45,927 bases of DNA from Pseudoxanthomonas koreensis (GCF_010093225.1 NZ_PDWM01000026.1:1-45927); one strand, 5' to 3'. Counted from the stretch's first letter, positions 15,920-25,500 are shown. Translations and numbers: made by a program. The notes: generated from the sequence alone by a model not told the origin.

Positions 15920-17491
15920 CTAGAGTTGCGACTCGACCGGCAACCAGCCGATCACCCGCGAAACTCCGCGGCGCCAGAGGCTGGCGTCCGGTTCGCGCTC
16001 CCAGGTGTACGGCGGCTGCGCGGCATCGTCGTGCCAGCGCAGCGCACCGTCGACCAGTTCCAGCCGGTAGCTGACCGGGGCCGAGGTCTTGGCCGCGTAC
16101 AGCCGTTCCAGTTCGGCCGCCGCGCCGGGGCTGTCGAACAGCAGGCCCATCTCGGTATTGAGGTTCATCGAACGCGGATCGAGGTTGAACGAGCCGATGA
16201 AACCATGCCGGCCATCGGCGACGAAGGCCTTGGTGTGCAGGCTGGCGCCGCTGGAGCCGAACAGGCTGCTCCTGATGCCCTGGCCCTGCGACTTCAGTTC
16301 ATGCAGCGCCACGCCCGATCGCAGCAGCGGCACCCGGTAGCGCGCATAGCCGCCGTGCACGGCCATGACGTCGTTGGCCGCCAGCGAGTTGGTGAGGATG
16401 CCGACCTCCACGCCGCGGCGGACCAGGCCGCCGAACCAGCGCACGCCGTCGTCGCCGGGCACGAAATACGGCGAGATGACCTTGAGGTCGCGCTGCGCCG
16501 CGCCGGCGCGGGCCAGCAGCACCGGCGTCATCCAGTCCGGGCCCGGGGTGGCGCCCTGCGCCTTCTCCGGCGGATCGGAAATGATCGACGCGTCGCCGGT
16601 CCAGTGCAGCGTGCGCCGGCCCTCCAGCAGGTCGCGCACGCCCTGCGCCCGCTGCAGCCGTTCGGCGTAGGGGCCGGCGCGATCGGACTGCAGGCCGGCG
16701 TCGATGCTCTCGCGCAGCCGCGGCAGCGCCTCCGATTCGGCCTGCACCAGCGCTTCCAGCGGGATCGCGGTGGGGCTGTTCCAGTAGGCGTCGAAGATGC
16801 GCTCGGCCTGTGCGACCGGCGGCCCGACCACGGCCGCGTCGGTATCCATGAAGTTCATGCCGGCGGCGGCATCGAAGTACTCGTCGCCGACGTTGCGCCC
16901 GCCGACCACGGCCAGCCGGCCGTCGACGATCCAGGTCTTGTTGTGCATGCGCCGGTTCACGCTGAAGAACCGCAGCAGCAGCTCGACGCCGCGCGCCAGG
17001 GTGCCTTCGCGGGCGCGGGTCGGGTTGAACAGGCGCACCTCGATGCCCGGGTGGCTGTCCAGCGCCGCCAGCACCGAATGGCTGCCGTGCACGTTCAGGT
17101 CGTCCAGCAGCAGGCGCACGCGCACGCCGCGGTCGGCCGCGCGCAGCAGCTCGCTGTGCAGCAGGTTGCCGGTGAAGTCCGGGTGCCAGATGTAGTACTG
17201 CAGGTCCAGGCTGCGCCCGGCGGCGCGGGCGCTGGCGGCGCGGATGGCGAAGGCATCCAGGTTGTCGCCCAGGATCACCATCCCGGCCTGGCCGGGGTGC
17301 GCGGCAGTGAGCGGTTCGACCAGGCGGTCGACGGGCGTGGCCGCGCCGGCGACCGGCAGCACCTGCGACGGCGGCCCGCGCACGCTTTCGGCGAAGCGCC
17401 CGTAGGCCCACAGCGCCAGCAGCGAGGCGAGCGCGAACGCGGCCAGGCCGATGCCGAGCCAGGTGAGCACCTTCTTCGCCGCCTGTCTCAT
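15920..17491 (-). CDS. Phospholipase D family protein, cardiolipin-synthase-like
   Basis: A 523-residue membrane-anchored protein with two HKD motifs: HNKTWIVDGRLAVVGGRN, and LHTKAFVADGRHGFIGSFN followed by DPRSMNLNTEMG. This two-motif layout with an N-terminal membrane helix (about residues 7-29) matches ClsC/YmdC-like cardiolipin synthases and related PLD hydrolases. The reaction is probably phosphatidyl transfer, but hydrolysis cannot be excluded. Two adjacent ATGs (17494 and 17491) follow GGAGCA. The second has the better spacing (5 nt from GGAG) and is used here. An upstream in-frame extension to 17641 lacks support. The following SLC13 gene may share its transcript. Confidence 0.85.
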   Translation of the reverse strand: MRQAAKKVLTWLGIGLAAFALASLLALWAYGRFAESVRGPPSQVLPVAGAATPVDRLVEPLTAAHPGQAGMVILGDNLDAFAIRAASARAAGRSLDLQYYIWHPDFTGNLLHSELLRAADRGVRVRLLLDDLNVHGSHSVLAALDSHPGIEVRLFNPTRAREGTLARGVELLLRFFSVNRRMHNKTWIVDGRLAVVGGRNVGDEYFDAAAGMNFMDTDAAVVGPPVAQAERIFDAYWNSPTAIPLEALVQAESEALPRLRESIDAGLQSDRAGPYAERLQRAQGVRDLLEGRRTLHWTGDASIISDPPEKAQGATPGPDWMTPVLLARAGAAQRDLKVISPYFVPGDDGVRWFGGLVRRGVEVGILTNSLAANDVMAVHGGYARYRVPLLRSGVALHELKSQGQGIRSSLFGSSGASLHTKAFVADGRHGFIGSFNLDPRSMNLNTEMGLLFDSPGAAAELERLYAAKTSAPVSYRLELVDGALRWHDDAAQPPYTWEREPDASLWRRGVSRVIGWLPVESQL

Positions 17492-17607
17492 CATTGCTCC
17501 ATTCCCGCTGACCGGCCGATTGTAGGCGGCCAGCCCGCAACGTCCATGTGTGCGGCCGGAAACCCGTGACATGCGGGGCGGCCGCGGTGCCGGCTCGCGG
17601 AAAATAG

Positions 17608-17630
17608 AAGGCCCGGCAATGCCGGGCCTT
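17608..17630 (-). terminator. Rho-independent terminator of the M13 peptidase gene
   Basis: AAGGCCCGGC, loop AAT, GCCGGGCCTT: a perfect 10-bp stem 27 nt past the peptidase stop. Read on the minus strand it is followed by CTATTTTC, a usable U-tract. Confidence 0.8.
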
Positions 17631-17657
17631 CCGCAGGTCACGCCGGTGGCGGACGGC

Positions 17658-19751
17658 TTACCAGATCACCACCCGGTCCGCGTCCGCGCGCACCATCGGG
17701 TCGCCGGCCTTGCAGCCGAACGCGCCGGCGAAGGACGGCATGTTCGACGGCGCACCGTTGGCGCGGAAGTTCGCCGGTGCGTGCGGATCGGTCTCCAGGC
17801 GCACGCGCAGCTCGCCGTCGGTGAAGTTGCGGCGCCACACCGTGGCCCAGTTGGCGAAGAAGCGCTGGTCCTGGGTCATGCCGTCGACCTCGACGTTCGC
17901 TTCCGGGTTGGCCTTGAGCGCCATCTGCAGCGCGTCCCAGGCCACGGTCAGGCCACCCAGGTCGCCGATGTTCTCGCCCAGGGTCAGGCGGCCCTTCACG
18001 TTCTTGCCCGGGATCGCCTCGTAGCCGTCGAACTGCGCCACCAGCTGGTCGGCACGCTGCTCGAACAGCTTGCGGTCCTCGGCGGTCCACCACAGGTCGA
18101 AGTTGCCCTTGGCGTCGAACTGGCTGCCGGAGTCGTCGTAGCCGTGCATCATCTCGTGGCCGATCACCGCGCCGATGCCGCCGTAGTTGAGCGCCGGGTC
18201 GGCCTTGGCGTCGAAGAACGGCGGCTGCAGGATCGCGGCCGGGAACACGATCTCGTTCTTGGTCGAGTTGTAGTAGGCGTTGACCGTCTGCGGGCTCATG
18301 CCCCACTCGGTGCGGTCCACCGGCTTGCCGATCTTGTCCAGCACGTAGCGGTAGTTGAACGCGCGCGCCGCCTGCATGTTGGCCAGGTAGCCCTCGCCCG
18401 TGGTCTGCAGGCCATCCCACTCGCGCCACTTGTCCGGATAGCCGATCTTCGGGGTGAAGCTGGCCCACTTCTCCAGTGCGCGCTTCTTGGTCTCGTCGCC
18501 CATCCAGTCCAGGTTCTCCAGGCGCACCTTCAGCGCCGCCGAGAGGTTCTCGACCAGCTGCTGCATCTGCGCCTTGGACTCGGCCGGGAACGCGGCCTGC
18601 ACGTACAGCTGGCCCAGCGCCTCGCCCATGCCCTGGTTGACCGAGCCGAGCACGCGCTTCCAGCGCGGCAGCATCTCCTTCTGCCCGCGCAGGGTCTGGC
18701 TGTAGAAGCCGAAGTTGGCCTGCTCGAACGGCGCGGCCAGGTACGGCGCGGCGTCGTCGATGGCGTGGAAGCGCAGGTAGGCCTGCCAGGCCTCCACCGG
18801 GGTGTCGGCCAGCATCCTGTCCAGTTCGGCGAAGAACTGCGGCTGGGCCAGCGAGAACTTCTGCGCCGCCGGCACGTCCAGCGTGTCGAAGAACGCGTTC
18901 CAGTCGAAGTTCGGGGTGATCGCGTTGGCGTCGGCGGCGCTGACCGGGTTGTAGCGTTTGGCCGGGTCGCGCAGCTCGATCCGCGACAGCGAGGCCTTGG
19001 CCAGGCGGGTCTCGAAATCCAGCACCGACTGCGCCTGCTGCGCCGCGGCGGCCGCGTCCACGCCCGACAGTTCCAGCAGCCGCGCGATGTACTTGACGTA
19101 CTCCTCGCGGATCGGCGCCTTGTCGGCGTCGAAGTAGTAGCCCTTCTCCGGCAGGCCCAGGCCGCCCTGGCCGGCGTAGCCGATCACGGTGCCCGAATCC
19201 TTGTAGTCGGCGTTGGCGAAGAACGAGAACGGGCCGCCGGCGCCGGCGGCGTACTGCGAGCGCAGCCACGCGACCACACCGGCGCCGTCCCTCAGCCCGG
19301 CGATGGCGTCGAGCTGCGGCTGCAGCGGCGCCAGGCCGGCCGCGTCGATCGCGGCCTGGTCCATGCCGGTGCGCCAGATGTCGCCGATCTTGGCCTCGAT
19401 CGACCCGGCAGCCGGCTGCGCCGCGGCGACCTGCTCGACGATGGCGTGCTGGATCGCCAGCGAACGCTCGCCCAGCACTTCGAAGCTGCCCCAGCTGGTG
19501 CGATCGCCCGGCACCGGGTTGGCGGCCAGCCACTTGCTGTTGACGTGGCCGCCGAGGTCGGCGCACGCGGCGATCGACGGATCCAGGTCGGCAACGTCGA
19601 ACGCGGCGCTCGGGGTATCGACCGCGGACAGGTCGAAGCTCATCGGTGCCGGCGCGGCATCGGCCGGGGCCTCGGACTTGCCGCAGGCGGACAGCGCGAC
19701 GGCGACGGCCACCGCCAGGGTCAGGGGGGCGAAAGAGGAACGCAGGGACAT
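17658..19751 (-). CDS. M13 family zinc metallopeptidase (neprilysin/PepO-like lipoprotein)
   Basis: Periplasmic oligopeptidase of about 697 residues. The signal sequence ends in the lipobox LSAC, so the mature protein is probably lipid-anchored. The M13_N domain fills most of the first 450 residues. The catalytic part has the zinc motif HEMMH in VIGHEMMHGYDDSGSQFD (near residue 530), the third ligand region ENIGDLGGL (near 592), NAYYN for substrate binding, and the usual C-terminal CKAGDPMV...VIW. An open frame continues upstream to 19886, but the ATG at 19751 begins the signal peptide (MSLRSSFAPL) and is preferred. It is probably monocistronic, with its own terminator. Confidence 0.94.
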   Translation of the reverse strand: MSLRSSFAPLTLAVAVAVALSACGKSEAPADAAPAPMSFDLSAVDTPSAAFDVADLDPSIAACADLGGHVNSKWLAANPVPGDRTSWGSFEVLGERSLAIQHAIVEQVAAAQPAAGSIEAKIGDIWRTGMDQAAIDAAGLAPLQPQLDAIAGLRDGAGVVAWLRSQYAAGAGGPFSFFANADYKDSGTVIGYAGQGGLGLPEKGYYFDADKAPIREEYVKYIARLLELSGVDAAAAAQQAQSVLDFETRLAKASLSRIELRDPAKRYNPVSAADANAITPNFDWNAFFDTLDVPAAQKFSLAQPQFFAELDRMLADTPVEAWQAYLRFHAIDDAAPYLAAPFEQANFGFYSQTLRGQKEMLPRWKRVLGSVNQGMGEALGQLYVQAAFPAESKAQMQQLVENLSAALKVRLENLDWMGDETKKRALEKWASFTPKIGYPDKWREWDGLQTTGEGYLANMQAARAFNYRYVLDKIGKPVDRTEWGMSPQTVNAYYNSTKNEIVFPAAILQPPFFDAKADPALNYGGIGAVIGHEMMHGYDDSGSQFDAKGNFDLWWTAEDRKLFEQRADQLVAQFDGYEAIPGKNVKGRLTLGENIGDLGGLTVAWDALQMALKANPEANVEVDGMTQDQRFFANWATVWRRNFTDGELRVRLETDPHAPANFRANGAPSNMPSFAGAFGCKAGDPMVRADADRVVIW

Positions 19752-19895
19752 CGTGGACTCCGGGATGCGGGACACCAGACCGCGGACAGGGTGCCAATCC
19801 CCCAGCCTAGACCCGCGGGGCACCCCGGGTGATAGGCCGGAAGTCACGGTCGAAACCGAAGTCGCCGCCTCCATGGCCCGATCCACGGGCCCGGT

Positions 19896-20249
19896 TCACC
19901 TTTCCCGGGCGGGATCGACAGCGCCGCGCCGCACCCACGGCGCCAGTACGCCCAGCCAGCGCGGCCGCCAGGAGAGGGTGAACGCGACCGCCAGCGCCGA
20001 GCCCGCCAGCAGCATCACCCACACCAGCGATGCCATGGTCGGATGGTCGACCGCCAGGCACAGCAGCAGCGAAGCGAACAGGCCCAGCGTGCCCAGCACG
20101 CGCAACAGCCGGGTCGTGGCCGGCGCGGCCGGCGCGCCCCACACCTGCCGGGCATGCGCCGGCATCGCCAGCGCCAGCCAGCCCATCCCGGCGAAGCCCG
20201 CGCCCAGTGCCGCGGCCAGCAGCCAGGCCGCGTGGGCCGGCTCATGCAT
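19896..20249 (-). CDS. DUF3325-like small membrane protein of siderophore-uptake operon
   Basis: A 117-residue protein with three to four membrane helices and little else, resembling the DUF3325 family in size, helix pattern and position. Its start overlaps the end of the PepSY gene by 8 bp, which indicates translational coupling. It is the last gene of receptor-DUF3649-PepSY-DUF3325, a gene order common beside TonB-dependent siderophore receptors. Function unknown; a role in inner-membrane iron or siderophore handling is inferred from context only. Confidence 0.78.
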   Translation of the reverse strand: MHEPAHAAWLLAAALGAGFAGMGWLALAMPAHARQVWGAPAAPATTRLLRVLGTLGLFASLLLCLAVDHPTMASLVWVMLLAGSALAVAFTLSWRPRWLGVLAPWVRRGAVDPARER

Positions 20250-21903
20250 GCGCCGCTCCCGGGTCCGCGACGCCGTCCACGGCGGTCGCCGCCACGCGCG
20301 CCTTCACCCTGCGCGCCACCAGCAAGGCGATGGCGGCCACCGCGAGCAGCGCCAGGTCCATGCCCGCGACCGGCCAGTAGCCGGCGCCCAGTGTGCGCAG
20401 CAGGTGGTCGCCGGTGGTGACCCAGTTGAGCAGCACCGCAGCCACGGCAAGCACGGTGATTGCCCGGCACTGTTCGCCCCAGGCGGGATTCGCCCGGCCC
20501 TGCGCCACCGGCGCGCCGCGCCAGGCCGCATGCAGCAGGGCCAGCAGCCAGGTACCCCAGAACGCATAGCGCTCCCAGTCGCCACGTGCCGGCAGGTCCT
20601 CCGGCAGCAGCCGGTTGGCGACCAGGATCCCCAGCGTGGCCAGGACCATGCCGGTCACCGTCGCCACCGCCAGCGCATCGACCACGCGCGCGCCCTGGCT
20701 GCCGCGCAGCGCGTGCTGGCGCTTGCGCTTCTCGACGAAGAACACGAAGCCTGTAGCAATACAGACCGCGCCGGCGAGCCCGCCCAGCACGTACAGCCAG
20801 CGCAGCAACCAGTGGCGGAAGTGCTGCAGGTGCAGGCCGGTGAGGAACTCGCTGACCCGCGCGGTCGGCGTGGCCGGCGGATCCTCGCGGATCAGCTCTC
20901 CGGTGGCGGCCTTGAAGTGGATGCCGTCGCCGACCAGCGCGATGCGATCGGTGCCGGCGCGGTAGACGCTGACATAGCCGTTGGCATCGCCCACGTGCTG
21001 CAGCACCAGGAAGCCCACGTCGCCGGCCTTGCCATTGGCCTCCCAGCGGCGCTGCGCTTCGGCCACCATCGCATCGACGTCGGCCAGCCCGGCCGGCACG
21101 CCGGCGCGGTCGTGCGGCAGGCCGGTTTCCTGCGCCTCGACCTGCGCGTGCAGGTCGTGCAACTGGGTGTGGCCGACCGGGAAGTAGTAGGTGCCGGCGA
21201 AGATCACCAGCCCGGTGAAGGCGAAGAAGAAGTGGAACGGCAGCGCGACCACGCCGGTGAGGTTGTGCAGGTCCAGTACGCTGCGCAGGCGCGCCTTGTC
21301 GGGGCGGAAGGTGAAGATCTCGCGGAACAGCCTGCGGTGCATCACCACGCCGCTGACCAGCGCGGCCAGCATCACCATCGCCGAGAAGCCGACGATCCAG
21401 ATGCCCAGGTTCTTCCAGTCCAGGGTCAGCCCGTAGTGCAGCGGGAAGAAGAAGCCGCTGCCGAGCTTGAGCCGGTCGTCCGGCAGCGCGGTGCCGTCGC
21501 GCGGGTCGATGGTGGCGTAGGCCCAGATCGCCTCTTCCGGGTCCTTCGCGCCCGGCACCTCGTAGCCGGCGAACAGCGCCAGCACCGGGTCGCGATGGGT
21601 CGTGTAGGCACTCCAGCTGACCACCGTGTCGAAACGCTCGGGCATCGGCCCGTCGACACGCGGGCGCATCGCCTCGACCGCCTGGGCGGTCGGCTGCATG
21701 CGCTCGAATGCCGGCCGCAACACCTGCTCGTACGAAGGCATCGGCTGCGGCTCGATGCGCGTGGCCGGGATCGACCAGCGGTCGATCTCGCGGTCGAACA
21801 CCGACAGCGCGCCGAAGAAGAACGCGGCCATCAGCACGAAGCCCAGCACCAGGCCGAACCAGGTGTGCAGCCACGCCATCGATTGCCGGAAGCCCTGGAA
21901 CAT
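20242..21903 (-). CDS. PepSY-associated TM protein (iron-regulated membrane protein, PiuB-like)
   Basis: A 553-residue inner-membrane protein of the PepSY_TM family. It has an N-terminal helix with HTWFGLVLGFVLMAAFFFG, a large periplasmic part with PepSY-like segments, paired histidines near membrane helices (DLHNLTGVVALPFHFFFAFTG), and three to four C-terminal helices. Relatives are induced by iron limitation, and some are proposed to reduce ferric siderophores in the periplasm. That reaction is not demonstrated by this sequence. It begins 12 bp after the DUF3649 gene and overlaps the next gene by 8 bp. Confidence 0.88.
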   Translation of the reverse strand: MFQGFRQSMAWLHTWFGLVLGFVLMAAFFFGALSVFDREIDRWSIPATRIEPQPMPSYEQVLRPAFERMQPTAQAVEAMRPRVDGPMPERFDTVVSWSAYTTHRDPVLALFAGYEVPGAKDPEEAIWAYATIDPRDGTALPDDRLKLGSGFFFPLHYGLTLDWKNLGIWIVGFSAMVMLAALVSGVVMHRRLFREIFTFRPDKARLRSVLDLHNLTGVVALPFHFFFAFTGLVIFAGTYYFPVGHTQLHDLHAQVEAQETGLPHDRAGVPAGLADVDAMVAEAQRRWEANGKAGDVGFLVLQHVGDANGYVSVYRAGTDRIALVGDGIHFKAATGELIREDPPATPTARVSEFLTGLHLQHFRHWLLRWLYVLGGLAGAVCIATGFVFFVEKRKRQHALRGSQGARVVDALAVATVTGMVLATLGILVANRLLPEDLPARGDWERYAFWGTWLLALLHAAWRGAPVAQGRANPAWGEQCRAITVLAVAAVLLNWVTTGDHLLRTLGAGYWPVAGMDLALLAVAAIALLVARRVKARVAATAVDGVADPGAAHA

Positions 21904-21915
21904 CGCAAACCTCCC

Positions 21916-22233
21916 TCAGGCCAGCAGCGACTGCACGAATGAACCCAGCCCGGCCAGCAACCCGCCGCCGGCCAGCAGCACCACCCACACCCGCGCCAGC
22001 CGGCGCGCGGCGATCGCCCACAGGAACACCACCAGGCAGGCGAGCAGCCCGGCCACGGCGCCGAGGAACTCGGCGTCGTGGAATTCCAGGCCGGCGGCGA
22101 ACAGCAGGCTGGTCGTGGCCGCGACCACGCCCCACGCGAAAGCGTAGCCACCGAACACCGCGGCAACTATCCGTGCCGCGACATGCAGGCGCGTGGCACC
22201 CTGGGCATCGGCTGTGGCGAAGGTACGTGACAT
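21916..22233 (-). CDS. DUF3649-like membrane protein
   Basis: A 105-residue protein with three membrane helices and the family-like segment AARIVAAVFGGYAFAWGV. The open frame is much longer upstream, but that part lies antisense to nothing real and overlaps the receptor gene in another frame. The ATG at 22233 gives the normal N-terminus, 35 bp after the receptor stop. It is the second gene of the siderophore cassette, 12 bp before the PepSY gene. Function unknown. Confidence 0.8.
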   Translation of the reverse strand: MSRTFATADAQGATRLHVAARIVAAVFGGYAFAWGVVAATTSLLFAAGLEFHDAEFLGAVAGLLACLVVFLWAIAARRLARVWVVLLAGGGLLAGLGSFVQSLLA

Positions 22234-22268
22234 GGCGTCGGCTGGTGTCGTACGTGGCGGATGGCGGC

Positions 22269-24446
22269 TCAGAACCGCCAGTCCAGGGTGACCGTGTAGT
22301 TGGCCGGCGCCCCGTAGAAGCCACTGTAGCGCAGGGTGCTGATGTACTTCTCGTTGAACAGGTTGTTGACGTTCAGGCGCACGCTGGCGTTGTCGACGAA
22401 GTCCCAGGCCATGAAGCCGTTGAGCACCGCGTAGCTGTCCTGGCGCACGGTGAAGCCGCTGCTCTCGGTGTTGGAGATCGCGCTCTGCCAGCGCCCGCCG
22501 ATGCCGTACGACAGGGCCGCGTAGCCCGGCGCGCGCGCGCTCAGGACCAGATTGGCGCTGCGCCGCGGCACCCACGGGTAGGTGTCCTCGCCGTTCAGTC
22601 CATCCATCTTCAACGCGGTGTAGCCCAGCACCACGTCCAGGTTCTCGCTGAGCCTGCCGACCGCCTCCAGCTCGATGCCGGTCGACTCCACGTCCACCGG
22701 CGCGTAGATGGTCTGGCCGTACTGGTTGTACTGGCCGGTCGGCGTCGCCAGTCCCTGCTGGTCGGCACGGAACACCGCCAGCGTGGTCAGCAGGCGCTGG
22801 TCCAGCCATTCGGCCTTGATCCCCGCCTCGTAGTTCACGCCCTTGCTCGGATCCAGGTAGCGATCGTTCTCGTCGACCTGGTCCTGCGGCTGGTAGATGT
22901 CCGAATAGCTGACGTAGCCCAGCACGTTGCCGGTGAAATCGAAGGTCAGGCCGGCGTAGGGGCTGGTGTGGCTGGTGGTCTGGTCGAAGGTCAGCCCGTA
23001 GGAATGGCCGTGGCGCCGGTACTGCGCGTAGTTGGCGCCGACGATGGCGTTGAAGCGCTCGCTCAGCGAGATCCGGGTCGCGCCGAACACGCGCTTGAGC
23101 CGCTGGTTGAGCACCGAATAGAGCGACGGATCGCCCCACGCCGGCTCGGGGATCGCGTCGGTCGGGTACGGGAACGGCGGCAGCGGGCCCCAGGCCGGCG
23201 AAGAGAAGTCGGCGGCGCGCTCCCAGCTGTCCGACTCGGCGCGCGAGAGGCTGGCGCCGAGCATCGCCTGTTGCTCGCGGCCGAACAGTTCGAAGCGGCC
23301 ATCGACGGTGACCGCGCCCAGGTGCGCGCTGGACTCGTCGTTTCCGCCCCAGGGGAAACCGGACAGGCCCAGGCCGGTGTCCGGATCCAGGCCGGTGGCG
23401 AGCCCGTCGTAAGCGTAGAACATGCGTTCGTCGCCTTCGGCGCGGCGGTAGTTGTAGGACGCCTTCAACTGCCAGTCGGCGCCGAGCTGGTGGGTGTACT
23501 CGGCGAAGGCGGTCTGGTCGGTGGTGTCCCAGTACGTCCAGTCCTGCGTGGTCGTGGCGCCGCGCGGCCATTCGTTCTGGGTGCCGTCGCTGTTCATGAA
23601 CACCAGCGCGCCCCACATGATGCCGTCGGAGTCGGCCTGCTGGTACGAGTAGCCGAACGCCAGGGTGCCGTTTTCGCCGCCCTGGCCGTCGACCACGCCG
23701 TAAACGTAATCGCGGCGGTTCTCGTTGGCTTCCAGCCAGGACCCGCCGTCCTCGTGCGCGGCGACGATGCGACCGGCCCAGGTGCCGTCGTCGGTGAACG
23801 GCGTCGAATAGTCGGCCTCGGCGCGCAGCGTGTCCCACGAGCCGTAGCCGAGCCCGAGCCTGCCCTCGGCCTCGTTGGTCGGGCGCTTGCGCACGTAGTT
23901 GATCGTGCCGGCGGCGTTGCCGACGCCGGTGAGCAGGCCGTTGGCGCCGCGGATCACTTCCACCTTCTCGTAGCCGAAGGTGTCCATCGCGCCGGTGGCG
24001 ATGCCCCAGCTGTTGGGCATGCCGACGCCGTCGATCTGGGTGTTGAGGATGTCGAAGCCGCGTGCGCCGTAGCTGGTGCGGTTGGTCTCCCACTCGTCCA
24101 CGCGCACGCCGGTGGCCAGGCGCAGCGCCTCGTTGACGCTGGTGGCGCCGAACTTGGCCATCAACTCGCCGCTCACCACGCTGATCGACTGCGGGGTGTC
24201 CTTGATGTCCAGGTCGAGGTTGGTCGCGCCGTTGCTGACCCGGTTGGCGCGCTGGGCCACGACCATCACCGTGTCCAGCTCGGTCGGCGTGGCGGTCGCC
24301 TCCGCGGTGGCGTCCTGCGGTGCGGCCAGGGCCGCTGCCGGGAGCGACAGGGCCAGGGCGATGGCCAAAGGCAGGCTGGCGTTGGCCAGGAAACGGGAAG
24401 CCGGGCGACGGCTGTTCGCCGGTCGGGAAGAACGGGTGGAACGCAT
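22269..24446 (-). CDS. TonB-dependent siderophore receptor
   Basis: Outer-membrane receptor of 725 residues that takes up a ferric siderophore using TonB energy. It has a signal peptide (about 1-45, ending AALAAPQ), then a TonB-box-like segment (ELDTVMVVAQ). The plug domain includes DIKDTPQSISVVSGELM and VEVIRGANGLLTGVGNAAG. A 22-strand barrel ends in YTVTLDWRF with the required terminal Phe. The closest familiar types are FhuE/FpvA-like receptors for hydroxamate siderophores, but the ligand is inferred. The ATG at 24446 starts the signal peptide; an upstream extension to 24689 is rejected because it runs through the Fur-like site. Confidence 0.93.
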   Translation of the reverse strand: MRSTRSSRPANSRRPASRFLANASLPLAIALALSLPAAALAAPQDATAEATATPTELDTVMVVAQRANRVSNGATNLDLDIKDTPQSISVVSGELMAKFGATSVNEALRLATGVRVDEWETNRTSYGARGFDILNTQIDGVGMPNSWGIATGAMDTFGYEKVEVIRGANGLLTGVGNAAGTINYVRKRPTNEAEGRLGLGYGSWDTLRAEADYSTPFTDDGTWAGRIVAAHEDGGSWLEANENRRDYVYGVVDGQGGENGTLAFGYSYQQADSDGIMWGALVFMNSDGTQNEWPRGATTTQDWTYWDTTDQTAFAEYTHQLGADWQLKASYNYRRAEGDERMFYAYDGLATGLDPDTGLGLSGFPWGGNDESSAHLGAVTVDGRFELFGREQQAMLGASLSRAESDSWERAADFSSPAWGPLPPFPYPTDAIPEPAWGDPSLYSVLNQRLKRVFGATRISLSERFNAIVGANYAQYRRHGHSYGLTFDQTTSHTSPYAGLTFDFTGNVLGYVSYSDIYQPQDQVDENDRYLDPSKGVNYEAGIKAEWLDQRLLTTLAVFRADQQGLATPTGQYNQYGQTIYAPVDVESTGIELEAVGRLSENLDVVLGYTALKMDGLNGEDTYPWVPRRSANLVLSARAPGYAALSYGIGGRWQSAISNTESSGFTVRQDSYAVLNGFMAWDFVDNASVRLNVNNLFNEKYISTLRYSGFYGAPANYTVTLDWRF

Positions 24447-24615
24447 CGGGATGCCTTTGTCGAATGGGAGTCGGGAGGGAACGAAGGCGACCGGAACCTT
24501 CCGGCGCCCGCCCAGATGTCCGTACCGCCCTGCCCGCCCGCGCCTGCGCCACGTCCCGTGCCGCCGCCCGCGGGGGGCCGGAATACCGGCCGGCCATGAA
24601 AACCGCCCGCGTATT

Positions 24616-24635
24616 AAATGCGAATCACTCTCACT
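24616..24635 (-). promoter_or_regulatory. Candidate Fur box upstream of the siderophore receptor
   Basis: The plus-strand sequence AAATGCGAATCACTCTCACT lies in an unusually AT-rich patch 170 nt before the receptor ATG. It resembles the Fur consensus (GATAATGATAATCATTATC), keeping the AATNNNAAT...TCTCA pattern. Iron repression of the four-gene cassette is the expected consequence. The distance to the start codon is long, so a leader of more than 100 nt is implied. Confidence 0.55.
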
Positions 24636-24665
24636 CCGCAATATCCAGCACCCCGGAAACGACGA

Positions 24666-24685
24666 CACCCGGCCGAAGCCGGGTG
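24666..24685 (-). terminator. Hairpin downstream of gpmA
   Basis: CACCCGGC, loop CGAA, GCCGGGTG: a perfect 8-bp stem with a stable tetraloop, 28 nt past the gpmA stop. The minus strand then reads TGTCGTCGTTTCC, so the U-tract is poor. It also separates gpmA from the receptor promoter. Confidence 0.55.
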
Positions 24686-24713
24686 CCATTCCGGTCCTGC
24701 GGGAGAGGCGCGC

Positions 24714-25463
24714 CTACTTCGCCTTGCCCTGGTTGGCCACTGCCTCGGCCGCGCGCCTGGCCGCCTCGGGGTCGCCGAGGTAGCGGTAGGACTTCACCGC
24801 CAGGCCGTCGTCCAGTTCGAACAGCAGCGGGATGCCGGTGGGGATGTTGAGCTCGAGGATTTCCTCCTTCGAGACGTCGTTGAGGTACTTGTACAGCGCG
24901 CGCAGCGAGTTGCCGTGCGCGGCGACGAGCACGTCGCTGCCGGACTTCAGCACCGGGGCGATGGCGTCGTGCCAGTACGGCAGGACGCGGTCCAGGGTGG
25001 TGGCCAGCGATTCGGAAGAAGGCAGCGCGTTGCGGTCCAGGCCGGCGTAGCGCGGATCGTTGGCCGGGTGGCCGGGATCGTCCAGCGGCATCGGCGGCGG
25101 CGGGATGTCGTACGAGCGGCGCCAGGTCTTGACCTGTTCCTCGCCGTGCCGGGCGGCGGTCTCGGCCTTGTCCAGGCCCTGCAGCGCGCCGTAGTGGCGC
25201 TCGTTGAGGCGCCAGCTCTTGTGCACCGGCAGCCAGTCCTGGTCCAGCTCACCGAGGGCCAGGTTGAGCGTGCGGATGGCGCGCTTGAGGGTGGAGGTGA
25301 AGGCGACATCGAAGCGCAGGCCTTCCTCGCGCATCAGCCTGCCGCCGGCGGCGGCCTCGGCGCGGCCCTGTGCGGTGAGGTCGACGTCGACCCAGCCGGT
25401 GAAGCGGTTCTCGAGGTTCCACTGGCTCTGGCCGTGGCGCAGCAGGACGAGCTTGCGGGTCAC
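24714..25463 (-). CDS. gpmA: 2,3-bisphosphoglycerate-dependent phosphoglycerate mutase
   Basis: Glycolytic and gluconeogenic enzyme that interconverts 3- and 2-phosphoglycerate in the cytoplasm through a phosphohistidine. The 249-residue protein (E. coli GpmA is 250) carries [20 protein letters not shown] with H10, the acid [11 protein letters not shown], and the second histidine in [17 protein letters not shown]. The open frame runs far upstream, but the family N-terminus ([10 protein letters not shown]) fixes the start at the GTG 25461-25463, preceded by GGAGACC. TACAAT on the minus strand (25501-25506) could be its -10 box, divergent from endonuclease V. Confidence 0.95.
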   Translation of the reverse strand: MTRKLVLLRHGQSQWNLENRFTGWVDVDLTAQGRAEAAAGGRLMREEGLRFDVAFTSTLKRAIRTLNLALGELDQDWLPVHKSWRLNERHYGALQGLDKAETAARHGEEQVKTWRRSYDIPPPPMPLDDPGHPANDPRYAGLDRNALPSSESLATTLDRVLPYWHDAIAPVLKSGSDVLVAAHGNSLRALYKYLNDVSKEEILELNIPTGIPLLFELDDGLAVKSYRYLGDPEAARRAAEAVANQGKAK

Positions 25464-25500
25464 TGGGGTCTCCGGGGGGCGGATGGAAAGCGGGATGGCG

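Noticed and set aside
14507-17569. About 1000-codon plus-strand open frame opposite the SLC13 and PLD genes
   Set aside because: Spans two real minus-strand genes and contains no domain.
21916-24597. Long minus-strand frame covering the receptor in a second frame
   Set aside because: Only its last 105 codons (from 22233) encode a protein-like product (DUF3649). The rest is a shadow of the receptor gene.
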